Assembly: GCA_022559985.1 (NCBI GenBank)
Contig: JAFJTR010000110.1
Coordinates: 24,019-88,018, forward strand
Reading direction: 5' to 3'
Source: Parastagonospora avenae f. sp. tritici 18332-5
Taxonomy: Eukaryota; Ascomycota; Dothideomycetes; Pleosporales; Phaeosphaeriaceae
Length of the DNA stretch: 64,000 bases
Positions 56,412-64,000 of the stretch are shown piece after piece; position 1 is the stretch's first letter, and each line of letters opens with the position of its first letter. The position numbers and the translations under genes were made by a program. The notes below the pieces were generated by a model, which had not been told where the DNA came from, ran no database searches, and worked only from the letters and a program-made list of their open reading frames with translations.

Positions 56412-57509
56412 TTACAAAATATCTTCAGGCTTAACAACAACCCAATTCTTATCCGCCTCCACCGCCCTTCCATTCTCCCTCTGCGCCTCCGCATTCTCCT
56501 TCTGTTCCTTGAGTATCTGCTGATAGTACGCTTCTCGGCGGTTAATCCACAAATGCACGCCTCCCTTGCTAACATCGACGCCATGGAACAGCATGTAGGA
56601 ATCACTCCCCGGTGTATCTCCCCCGACCAACACCGGCCTCTTCCACTGATCAATGTACGTCAGCACCGCCGCCCACTTGCCCGCGAACCACGTCGCAGGC
56701 GTGTACAAGTACGGCGTGACTTCGAGGTCGCTCAGGAAAGCGGCAGGGTCGTACGTCCCGTCCTCAATCTGCTTGCGGGCAGTCGTCAGCGCGCCGGACG
56801 TCTTGTTGCGCAGCATAGTCGTCACGCCGATGACATTCGCAGGCGGCACATTGTAGCCATACTTCGGGTCGCTGGCAACCATGCGCACGAGTTCCTCGTG
56901 GGCCGCAGACATGACGAACACTTCTATGCCGTTGTCCATGAGCGCGTTGTAGAGCTCCGTCTGGCCGTGGAAGATCTTGGGCGGCGTGACGCTCGAGGAC
57001 ACGACTTCGCCGTCCGAGTAGTACTGCACGGGTATGGATGCGTTGAGGGCCATTAGTTCGTCGACGTATGTTTTCAGAACCGACAGCGAGAGACCGGACC
57101 ATATCTGCGCGGCCCAAGGATAGCACACGAGGTCGTCGACTTCGCAGAGGCGGTTGTAGTAGCTATACAGTGACTCTGTGAAATTCGCGGTATCCTTGAA
57201 CGGGATCAACTTCAAGCTGGGATCGAGGGTTTGGCGCGTAAGGATGCCCCGGTTTTCAAGGAACGGCAGGAGTGACTCTTCAAGGTCGTAGCGGTAGCTG
57301 GTGTTGTCCATATCGAAGACTGCGTAGTTGCTTTGGTTTGCGTTGCGGGCGATCATGGTGCTGAGGGCTTTTGCTGCGGAGGCAGGCCAGTGCTGCAGCG
57401 CGATGGAGCAGTTTGAACGGGTGTAGACATGGTGTTCTGAGATGCTTGCTGCATGGGCTGATGCGAGCAGTAGAGAAGATGCAGCGATGGTGGCGCGTGG
57501 GAAATGCAT
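56412..57509 (-). CDS. secreted HAD-superfamily phosphatase (phosphorylcholine/phosphoserine phosphatase-like)
   Basis: Single exon, 365 residues. A signal peptide (MHFPRATIAASSLLLASAHA) is followed by the HAD motif I FDMDNTSYRYD with the nucleophile Asp66 and acid/base Asp68. Motif II is the Ser in VFVMSAAHEELVRMV. A motif III/IV region is RPVLVGGDTPGSDSYMLF, where the Asp in GGDTPGSD would bind Mg2+. Several NxS/T sites suggest N-glycosylation. Members of this fungal and bacterial group hydrolyse phosphomonoesters outside the cell, including phosphorylcholine; the actual substrate is not shown by the sequence. The Lys/Glu-rich C-terminal region ends without a membrane anchor. Confidence 0.9.
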   Translation of the reverse strand: MHFPRATIAASSLLLASAHAASISEHHVYTRSNCSIALQHWPASAAKALSTMIARNANQSNYAVFDMDNTSYRYDLEESLLPFLENRGILTRQTLDPSLKLIPFKDTANFTESLYSYYNRLCEVDDLVCYPWAAQIWSGLSLSVLKTYVDELMALNASIPVQYYSDGEVVSSSVTPPKIFHGQTELYNALMDNGIEVFVMSAAHEELVRMVASDPKYGYNVPPANVIGVTTMLRNKTSGALTTARKQIEDGTYDPAAFLSDLEVTPYLYTPATWFAGKWAAVLTYIDQWKRPVLVGGDTPGSDSYMLFHGVDVSKGGVHLWINRREAYYQQILKEQKENAEAQRENGRAVEADKNWVVVKPEDIL

Positions 57510-58323
57510 CGTGATGATCTACCGTCTCAACTACAAAGCAGAGGAATCACAAAAGTGAGGATGGACGACTCATTTCTCCTTCGACGATCGGAGAAATGAG
57601 CGACTTTTCTTATCTCGAAGACGGGAAAATATTTTGGTTCGGCGCCTTTATGGGGCTTTTGTTGCCGTGATCCGCACAAGCCGCCAAGGCAAGAAAAAGT
57701 AGTACCTGCATCACCTGGGCGCTCGTGCACGTCACCGTACAGGAAGGTGCTCGCGTGTGCGCCTTCCATGATGGGTGTTGTGAAGACAGCGATTCGTGAG
57801 TTGTTGCCTGAGGTGTTGCCTGAGGTGTGTGTGTGTGTGTGTGAACACAGGGCTGTGGATCTGTAGGGCCGAGCTTCAGTACTTCTGCTTTGGGGCTGAC
57901 ATTAAGCTTGATCCTAAAGATGCTCAAAAGTCACCTCCTGTTGTGAAACTCAATCGATGCTGTCCAATCTGACACTGTTATGTTCAGATATTCCAGAGGC
58001 CGAGGTCGTGTTCTTCACATTTTCCCTAGTGATTAACGTGTAAGCATGAAGCTGAATAAGCGCTCTACAGCTGATCACCTGCATGCCCCATTCCAGCAAA
58101 TCAACTCAGACATTTAATGTTAGCCTCAGGCATCCATATTACTGCTCCATCGTTGCGCAGGTGCTTTGAAATGCAGCTGTTTGCACCAGGCAAAGTCGTT
58201 CGCCCGCTGGCGCTGCCCCGCAAAACCGCAGTGCGGGAAGACCGACGTCACGATTTCTAAGCAGACGAAATGTGACGAAGAATACTGCAACCATATAACC
58301 CCTCAATTGACGTGCTTATATGA
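57510..58323. other. intergenic with GT microsatellite
   Basis: Divergent promoter region of the HAD phosphatase and the GST gene. Contains a duplicated TTGCCTGAGGTG and a GT run. No coding frame was supported. Confidence 0.6.
57802..57843. repeat. TTGCCTGAGGTG duplication and (GT)n microsatellite
   Basis: Two direct copies of TTGCCTGAGGTG at 57802-57826 run into about nine GT dinucleotides ending at 57843. A likely length-polymorphic site. Confidence 0.85.
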
Positions 58324-59315
58324 ATGCCCATGTCGCCTTTGCGCCTGCCTAACTTACCGCGACACTTACCAAAGCTTCATTCCTCGGCTAGAAACCACTT
58401 TCAGGCTCCTAGCTACCGCTTCACTGCAAACTTCCACACTTCCAAACCTCTCTTCGACATGTCCAGCGACGAGCGACCAACGGGCCTCAAGGCCAACAAG
58501 GGAATCGAGCTCCTCACATTTGGAACCCCCAATGGCTGGAAAGCCTCCATCCTCCTCGAGGAATTGAAGGAGACGTACGACAAGGACTTCACATGGCAGT
58601 CAATCAACATTTCACAGAACATCCAGAAAGAGGAATGGTTCACGAAGCTTGGTCCCAATGGCCGCATCCCAGTTATTGTAGACCACGATCAAGGTGGTTT
58701 CGCCGTGCAGGAAGGTCTCGGTGAGTGATGTTCTCCCACTCTGGCATGGTTGAAGCTAACTCACGTCCAGCTATCCTCACATACCTCACCCGCCATTACG
58801 ACCCTGAGTACAAATTCACCTTCAAAGACCCTCTGGATTACTCAAGGGCTGAACAATGGATGGCATGGCAGCACGGCGGTCTCGGCCCCATGCAGGGACA
58901 GGCCAACCACTTCAACCGCTTCGCAAAGGAGCGCATCGCATATGGCATGCAGCGCTACACCGGCGAGACTGAGCGCCTCGTTGGCATTCTCGATACACAG
59001 CTCAAGAGCAACGATTACCTCGTTGGCAACAAGTATAGCATCGCAGACATTGCGAGCTTTGGTTGGATCCACATGCTTCTGTTCTCTGGTGTCGACTTGG
59101 ATCGCTTCCCCAACCTGAAGGCGTGGTGGGAGCGCATCAGCGCGCGACCCGCCGTGCAGAAAGGCTTGAACATCCCGTCTAAGCCCGGCATTGGCAACGA
59201 CGGGTATCTCCAGAAGCTCAAGGACGACCCTGAGTTTGCGCAGAAGGAGAAGGAGGTTGCAGAGCAGATCCAGAAGGCCAAGGAGCAGTACGGCTACAAG
59301 TACTCGTCGCCGTGA
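58324..59315 (+). CDS. Ure2-like glutathione S-transferase with possible mitochondrial leader
   Basis: Exons 58324..58720 and 58771..59315, intron 58721..58770 (GTGAGT...GCTAAC...CCAG, 50 nt). The long start gives 313 residues, the internal ATG at 58459 (MSSDERPTGLKANKG) 268. The thioredoxin-like domain has LTFGTPNGWKASILLEEL and GRIPVIVDHD, and the splice gives VQEGLAILTYLTRHYD. The alpha-helical domain follows (QWMAWQHGGLGPMQGQ, YLVGNKYSIADIASFGWI). This is the Ure2/YfcG-like GST class, which conjugates or reduces with glutathione. The extra 45 residues before Met46 hold many Arg/Lys/Ser and a single Asp just ahead of Met46 (YRFTANFHTSKPLF), as in mitochondrial presequences. So two isoforms from two start codons are plausible. 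Confidence 0.92.
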
Positions 59316-60248
59316 GCGAGCTTGAAGCGCCCGGATTAGCGACGCCGCAGCTAAAAGTATGAATGCAACAATGAACAAAAGAAGTCTTGCAAGCGCATTG
59401 TGCACCACCCTGTGACTGCCAAAGACGCCAATCATTTCCCGCTACCTCCGAAACGTGAGCGAACTTCCCCAGAATATCCCCATGGTGAAGAGCGCGTTTC
59501 GCAGTGAAGCAGCGTGAGCCAATCATGGTCCAGTGCACCCTGACCGACGAATCCGCGCCAACACAGCGCCAACGACGTCAGCGAACAGATCACACTTGTC
59601 AGGGTCTCTTGGCTGGACCCCAGACCGCTCACAGGCGCTTATCGTGACTATTCCAGAGTCTTTTGAAGTGACTCTGGGAAGAGTGTGAGTATAAGGATGC
59701 GCTGGCTCACAGTAAGGAGTCATCATCGACGCTCACGCAGCTTTTCTTCCAGTTTTCCTCTTCTTCACAGCGACTTTGACAGTTTTTTTCGTGCAGGCAC
59801 ACCCCCAACCAGTTTAAATTGCAGCAGCTTCGGCGTATCTTGCTCTCGGCCACTACACCTTTTTGGATACCAACTACACCCTTCTGGACACCCACCACAC
59901 CTTCTTTGTCGATCATACTGCAGAAAGAGCACGCCCACCTGGCAGCTTCCCACGTTTACAGACGTCATAGCCTTATCCAACTGCCCAACGAACATTGTTT
60001 AAATTATATTGTGCCTGCAAGGCTGTAAGGACTCAACGAGCACTGTGCGATACCACACAACGCCATTGTTCGCAACAAGCGACTTTATTACTTCTGCGCC
60101 GTGAGCGTTTCTTCCTATCCGCACAGAACAAGCATCCGCAATCAAACACACACTCCACCTACAAACCTACAGAGTAAGTTTGTCTCCACACTTTCAAAAA
60201 ACTTATTCCACATAAGCAACAACTTACCATATGATTCAGATCATCATC
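59316..60248. other. intergenic and 5' UTR of the MARVEL-like gene
   Basis: No gene recognised. Around 59845-59910 a roughly 22-nt phrase ACTACACCYTTYTGGAYACC occurs in three consecutive diverged copies. The end contains a probable leader intron (60174..60239). Confidence 0.55.
60174..60239 (+). other. probable 5' UTR intron
   Basis: GTAAGT donor at 60174 and a GATTCAG acceptor ending at 60239, 66 nt, immediately before the start region of the MARVEL-like gene. Splicing would remove an upstream in-frame ATG at 60231 and make 60249 the first ATG. Confidence 0.7.
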
Positions 60249-60776
60249 ATGGCTCTCAACTTCCTCTCACGTAGGACTATGAAGTCCGAGAAAGCCACCG
60301 CCGGCACCACCTTCTGGGCAAACTTCACCATCACCGCCGCTCTGCGCATTTTCCTGCGCTTCTTCCAGTTCGTGCTCGGCATCACCGTCATCGCCCTGTA
60401 CGCCATGGATCTCGACAAGGCGCGCCGCAGCCACAGCTACGTCGACTCCAAGTGGGTCTGGAGTGTCGTGTGCGGCACGCTCGGCGCGCTCACCGCGCTG
60501 CTCTTCATGCTGCCGCTCGTCAAGGCGTGGTTCTTCTTCTACGTCGACGCGCTCGTTTGGCTGTGCTATCTCGTTGCATTCGGCATTTTCGGGCGCATGT
60601 ATATCCCCGAGAAGGCCGAGGGCAACAAGGGCATTACGCGCATGAAGAATGCGGTCTGGGTGCTCTGCGCTAACATGCTGCTGTGGTTTATTACCGCGGC
60701 GTATGGCGGCGTCGTGTTTTGGAAGCATCGCAAGGCAAGCACGGTCCACACGGGCCGGGGCTCGCAGCATGTCTAA
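60249..60776 (+). CDS. MARVEL-like four-pass membrane protein
   Basis: Single coding exon, 175 residues from the ATG at 60249 (MALNFLSRRTMKSEKA). The in-frame ATG at 60231 lies inside the probable leader intron. Four hydrophobic segments are visible: about LRFFQFVLGITVIALYAM, VWSVVCGTLGALTALLFML, FYVDALVWLCYLVAFGIF and MKNAVWVLCANMLLWFITAA, joined by short polar loops. This is the topology of MARVEL-domain proteins such as yeast Nce102. The loop after helix 1 (DLDKARRSHSYVDSKW) is typical of fungal members. Such proteins organise plasma-membrane domains. The C-terminal tail is basic. Confidence 0.87.
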   Translation: MALNFLSRRTMKSEKATAGTTFWANFTITAALRIFLRFFQFVLGITVIALYAMDLDKARRSHSYVDSKWVWSVVCGTLGALTALLFMLPLVKAWFFFYVDALVWLCYLVAFGIFGRMYIPEKAEGNKGITRMKNAVWVLCANMLLWFITAAYGGVVFWKHRKASTVHTGRGSQHV

Positions 60777-60907
60777 ACCCTTTCCTCCTCATTGAAAACG
60801 GGTTCGAGATGTGTTGTGCTAATGGTGTTCTCCTGGTGTAGAAGATTTCGTTCGAGCTCGATGTTGAAGTCGGTCGATTGAAGATCGCAGCAACGACTAC
60901 GACGACG

Positions 60908-61252
60908 ATGATTGAGAAAGTTGGGATCGATCCAGCGCCTGCGCCATCTCGGCCACCGCCAGCCCCATCTCAACCGCCCCCATCGCGCCGACTCGTTCCC
61001 GCGCCTCTCCCACCAGATTTCCGCATCCCACCAGATTTCCGCATCCCACCACCAGTCCCGCCACCGCGTCTGTTACCCTTTCCCAACCAGAATCAGCGTT
61101 GTTTTTCCGCACCCTTGCCGCCCACTTCGTCTCACGTAGTGGAGGGAGAGGTGTCCAAGAACTCTCCTAGTGTAATAGCATCATTTATGCATTGGCTTTC
61201 TTTGTTCCCTGCGTCTTCGATACCCCCTATCTTTCGCGAGTATTTGGCTTGA
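60908..61252 (+). CDS. possible small proline-rich ORF
   Basis: ATG at 60908, 114 codons, about 130 nt after the MARVEL-like gene and on the same strand. The product is proline-rich with an exact hexapeptide duplication (PPDFRI twice, coded by an 18-nt tandem repeat at about 61012-61046). It ends with a hydrophobic-aromatic stretch (FMHWLSLFPASSIPPIF). No family is recognised. It may simply be 3' UTR sequence open by composition; low confidence. Confidence 0.25.
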   Translation: MIEKVGIDPAPAPSRPPPAPSQPPPSRRLVPAPLPPDFRIPPDFRIPPPVPPPRLLPFPNQNQRCFSAPLPPTSSHVVEGEVSKNSPSVIASFMHWLSLFPASSIPPIFREYLA

Positions 61253-62353
61253 GTCGTTCAGAGTGTGTTGTATGAGAGACGAACATATTGATTTATGAGA
61301 ATTCCGTGTTTGAATTTTGTTCACCTCTGTCTACGTTGTATCTTGCGAGGTTATAATGATGTCTAATAAGTTAAAATTGAATCTGAAAGTATTTGAAGTG
61401 CAGAAAATGCGTCTTGATTGTGTAACGTCCCTCCCTGTGTGCTGGGACACCCGCCGCGCTGGGACAAATGAGGGGTACTTCGACTTTCAGCATACCGCTT
61501 TCTCTGCATACGATAATGCTTGCTTCAAGCCCGTTTCAGATGTATTTGACAGTTATCTATGAACATATCGCGCTCCCTCTAGGTAAAAAATACGCTGCTA
61601 TTGCCGCTGCTTCGCGAAAGTTACAAGCAGGCTTCTATTCGTGCAAAATAGTGTCTCCTCGCTGTAGTCCTATTTATGCAGTCTTGCTGTCTACTATGCT
61701 TGTAGAGAGGTTGTATATAGCATCAGGAGCACCACTATTGTGCAGTAAGCTATAACGAGCCTTGTGTCGGTTGTAACACCTATCTTCATGCAAGATTATC
61801 ACCCCACTTAAGACTTCGGCTAGCGGTAAGCGACTCCGCATAGCTCACGTAATTATCTTGAGTGTAATTTACTAACTGTGGCTGATAGCTTTGCGTTCTT
61901 CTATGGCTGTCACGTGCTAGCTTTTTTGACGGCGATACGCGCGCGCCCATCATTACACGTTATTGCTACGAGGCCCATCACCACATTTCGCTTTTATGGA
62001 CATAGCAAGCCAGACGCTATCCAGATTTACTTCCTGTATTGTCGTATCTGAATGAGCCAAGCGAGAAGTATCCGCCTGCCTGTTGGCGCGGCTGAAGCAT
62101 GCAGGCTGCTCAGACAAATGGCAGCCTCACTCACAACCCAGGCTGCGCTTTTCACCCTACGTACCCACGATCGAGCCTGTCGCGACCGCCAACCTTCTGC
62201 ACGGCTGCTTGGGCGAATTTAACTCGGACACGCAAGTCGATATACTCTGTCCGTCCACACTTGCGGTAGCCCCACTACCCGCAACGACCGTTGTTCCTAG
62301 CGAGTGGGCCATCTGCCGCTATTGTTAGCCCTGCAGCCTCTATTCACGGCGCG
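61253..62353. other. AT-rich intergenic region before the NLR gene
   Basis: AT-rich, no supported gene. TGTAAC occurs at 61421 and 61772, but the flanks do not show matching target duplications. GC content rises again from about 62080 upstream of the NLR gene. Confidence 0.55.
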
Positions 62354-64000
62354 ATGCGACTCTTGCATTACACAAGCGGCGGCGAGCTTGCCTGGACAAA
62401 GGATTTGATAGGTGATGATGAGATTCCCGCCTATGCGATACTCTCTCATACCTGGGACGAGGGTCAAGAAATAACTTTCGATGATCTGATGAAGAACAGC
62501 GGAAAGAGCAAGATAGGCTACAACAAGATCCGGTTTTGCGGATCACAGGCTAAGCGTGATGGTCTGCATTATTTCTGGATAGACACATGCTGCATCGACA
62601 AGTCGAACAACGCAGAGCTCTCGGAAGCGATCATTTCCATGTTTCGCTGGTACAAGAACGCAGAGAGGTGCTACGTTTATCTTTCTGATGTTTCTAGTAG
62701 ACCTTCTAGAGAAGGTAGCGATGCGCACAGGAGGCGGAAGCCTATGATAAGGAAGAGCAGGTGGTTTACCAGAGGCTGGACACTTCAAGAGCTTATTGCT
62801 CCAGCATCCGTCGAGTTCTTCTCTAAGGATAAAGAACGGCTGGGGGACAAAACATCTCTAACGAAGACTCTTTATGAGATCACCGGAATCGCTGTGCAAG
62901 CGCTTGAAGGCAGTCCAATGACCTGCTTTACTGTAGACGAATGGATGCAGTGGGCGCGAGGACGCAACACGAAGCGCGAGGAAGACGCAGCGTACTCTCT
63001 TCTGGGCATCTTTGACGTGCAGATGCCGCTTCTTTACGGAGAAGGACGGCAGAGGGCCATGGATCGATTGCGGAGAGAAGTTCGAGAGCATCACTCTATT
63101 AGATTACCAATTGCAACAGACGCTGCTTTCAACTCCCACATCGAAGAACACGACGCACGATGTCTACCGAACACCCGCACCGAGCTGCTAGACGAGATCA
63201 CAACATGGGCGAACGATAAAGAGGGCAAACCGATATTCTGGCTGAGCGGCATGGCGGGCACGGGAAAGTCTACGATAGCGCGGACGGTCGCCCAGTCGTT
63301 CGCCAGTCGAGGGCAGCTCGGAGCAAGCTTCTTCTTCAAGAAAGGCGAGGGCGAGCGCGGCAACGCCTCACGGTTCTTCACCACCATCGCCACTGGTCTA
63401 GTCGCCTGCGAGCCAGGAATGCTACCTGGCATCAGGAAGACGCTTGAAGAGGACTCGACGATCTCACACAAGGCTCTAAAAGACCAGTTCGAGAAGCTGA
63501 TCCTGCAGCCACTCTTGGGGATAAAGCAGGCTCGCTCGCGGGCCTTGGCGCGTGTTATTGTGATCGACGCGCTGGACGAATGTGAGCGAGAAGCAGACAT
63601 TCGAGCGATCCTCCAGCTGCTCGCTCAGACAAAGGATCTCCAGCCAGTGCCGTTACGGGTCCTAGTCACTAGCCGGCCAGAGCTCCACATTCGCCTTGGC
63701 TTCAAGGAGATGCCGAACGGCACATACCAAGACCTGGTTCTCCACGAAGTCGCAAGGAGCACGATTGAACATGACATCTATCTCTTTCTAGAGCATGAGC
63801 TTAGTGCGATACAAAAAGAGCGCAGGTTGGCCTCGGACTGGCCGGCAACACACCAGATTCTTGCTCTAGTCGAGCTTGCAGTGCCGCTATTCATCTATGC
63901 GGCTACCGTAAGTCGATATGTTGGCACAAAAGGAGGTGACCCAGAGGAGTACCTGAACAAGGTCTTGCAGTATCCAAAGGCGGCTTTTTCACAGCTTGAT
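62354..64000 (+). CDS. HET-NACHT NLR (HNWD-type incompatibility protein), partial
   Basis: Open from the ATG at 62354 to the window edge without a stop, 549 codons so far. The HET domain spans about residues 1-245: MRLLHYTSGGELAW, AILSHTW, FWIDTCCIDKSNNAELSEAI, RCYVYLSDV, WFTRGWTLQELIAP, and EEDAAYSLLGIFDVQMPLLYG. A linker DAAFNSH..EHDARCLPNTR leads to a NACHT domain with P-loop GMAGTGKST (residues 299-307) and Walker B VIVIDALDECE (401-411). R..VTSRPELHIR follows (sensor-like Arg). In HNWD proteins WD40 repeats follow, but they would lie beyond the window. These NLRs trigger heterokaryon incompatibility or xenorecognition through HET-mediated cell death. No intron is required in the visible part, and all diagnostic residues are intact. 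Confidence 0.93.
   Translation, partial: MRLLHYTSGGELAWTKDLIGDDEIPAYAILSHTWDEGQEITFDDLMKNSGKSKIGYNKIRFCGSQAKRDGLHYFWIDTCCIDKSNNAELSEAIISMFRWYKNAERCYVYLSDVSSRPSREGSDAHRRRKPMIRKSRWFTRGWTLQELIAPASVEFFSKDKERLGDKTSLTKTLYEITGIAVQALEGSPMTCFTVDEWMQWARGRNTKREEDAAYSLLGIFDVQMPLLYGEGRQRAMDRLRREVREHHSIRLPIATDAAFNSHIEEHDARCLPNTRTELLDEITTWANDKEGKPIFWLSGMAGTGKSTIARTVAQSFASRGQLGASFFFKKGEGERGNASRFFTTIATGLVACEPGMLPGIRKTLEEDSTISHKALKDQFEKLILQPLLGIKQARSRALARVIVIDALDECEREADIRAILQLLAQTKDLQPVPLRVLVTSRPELHIRLGFKEMPNGTYQDLVLHEVARSTIEHDIYLFLEHELSAIQKERRLASDWPATHQILALVELAVPLFIYAATVSRYVGTKGGDPEEYLNKVLQYPKAAFSQLD

Noticed and set aside
61421..61778. Possible solo LTR starting TGTAAC
   Set aside because: TGTAAC occurs at both ends as a direct, not inverted, motif. 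The flanking five bases do not match, and no primer-binding site or polypurine tract is seen.
1..64000. CRISPR arrays, rRNA, prophage or bacterial operons
   Set aside because: No regular direct-repeat/spacer structure, no rRNA sequence, and eukaryotic introns throughout.

Overview
The window reads as nuclear DNA of a filamentous ascomycete, most likely a Dothideomycete or close relative (an inference from the gene repertoire, with no ribosomal marker present). Genes are mostly single-copy with short introns (44-96 nt), canonical GT..AG ends and CTAAC-like branch points. Eukaryotic housekeeping genes are interspersed with fungus-specific ones: GH76 mannosidase, chitin deacetylase, Bim1-like copper protein, Ayg1-like hydrolase, Grg1, and HET-domain proteins. 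I rebuilt exon structures by hand from splice consensus, frame closure and family similarity.

Layout. 0-3.5 kb: a divergent pair encoding the two halves of the Tm-1 architecture (TIM-barrel and UPF0261), then a GPI-anchored GH76 enzyme. 4.2-10.6 kb: a decayed 2EXR-like gene, a membrane/coiled-coil gene with a probable GC-AG intron, and a 3-kb coiled-coil gene broken by three nonsense codons and a frameshift. 11.3-13.1 kb: a secreted chitin deacetylase with three chitin-binding modules. 13.1-17.9 kb: a gene-poor block with a same-strand degenerate repeat (TTTTGG...CACAG..GACATA). 17.9-21.9 kb: a divergent NASP-type histone chaperone and DNA polymerase epsilon subunit B (DPB2). 22.8-25.2 kb: a broken HET/ankyrin gene. 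25.6-33.9 kb: hexokinase, an unknown conserved protein, an Ayg1-like hydrolase and a seven-exon lysyl-tRNA synthetase. 34.9-46.6 kb: a single-pass surface protein, a Bim1-like protein, an SRR1-like protein overlapping a DJ-1/PfpI protein tail to tail, a FAD oxidoreductase, a small Ser/Arg-rich protein, tRNA-Gly(TCC) and an SDR. 47-62 kb: EMC1, RSR1, Grg1, a secreted HAD phosphatase, a Ure2-like GST with a possible mitochondrial start, and a MARVEL-like tetraspanner. 62.35 kb to the end: a HET-NACHT NLR open at the window edge.

Themes. Several products act at the cell surface or in the wall (GH76, chitin deacetylase, Bim1-like, the single-pass sensor-like protein, the MARVEL-like protein) or in morphogenesis (RSR1). 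A second theme is self/non-self recognition: one intact NLR and one degraded HET-ankyrin gene. A third is C-to-T style decay. Premature stops in two long genes lie where CAG or CGA codons would restore the frame, which fits repeat-induced point mutation or related cytosine deamination. No biosynthetic gene cluster, CRISPR array or autonomous transposon was recognised.
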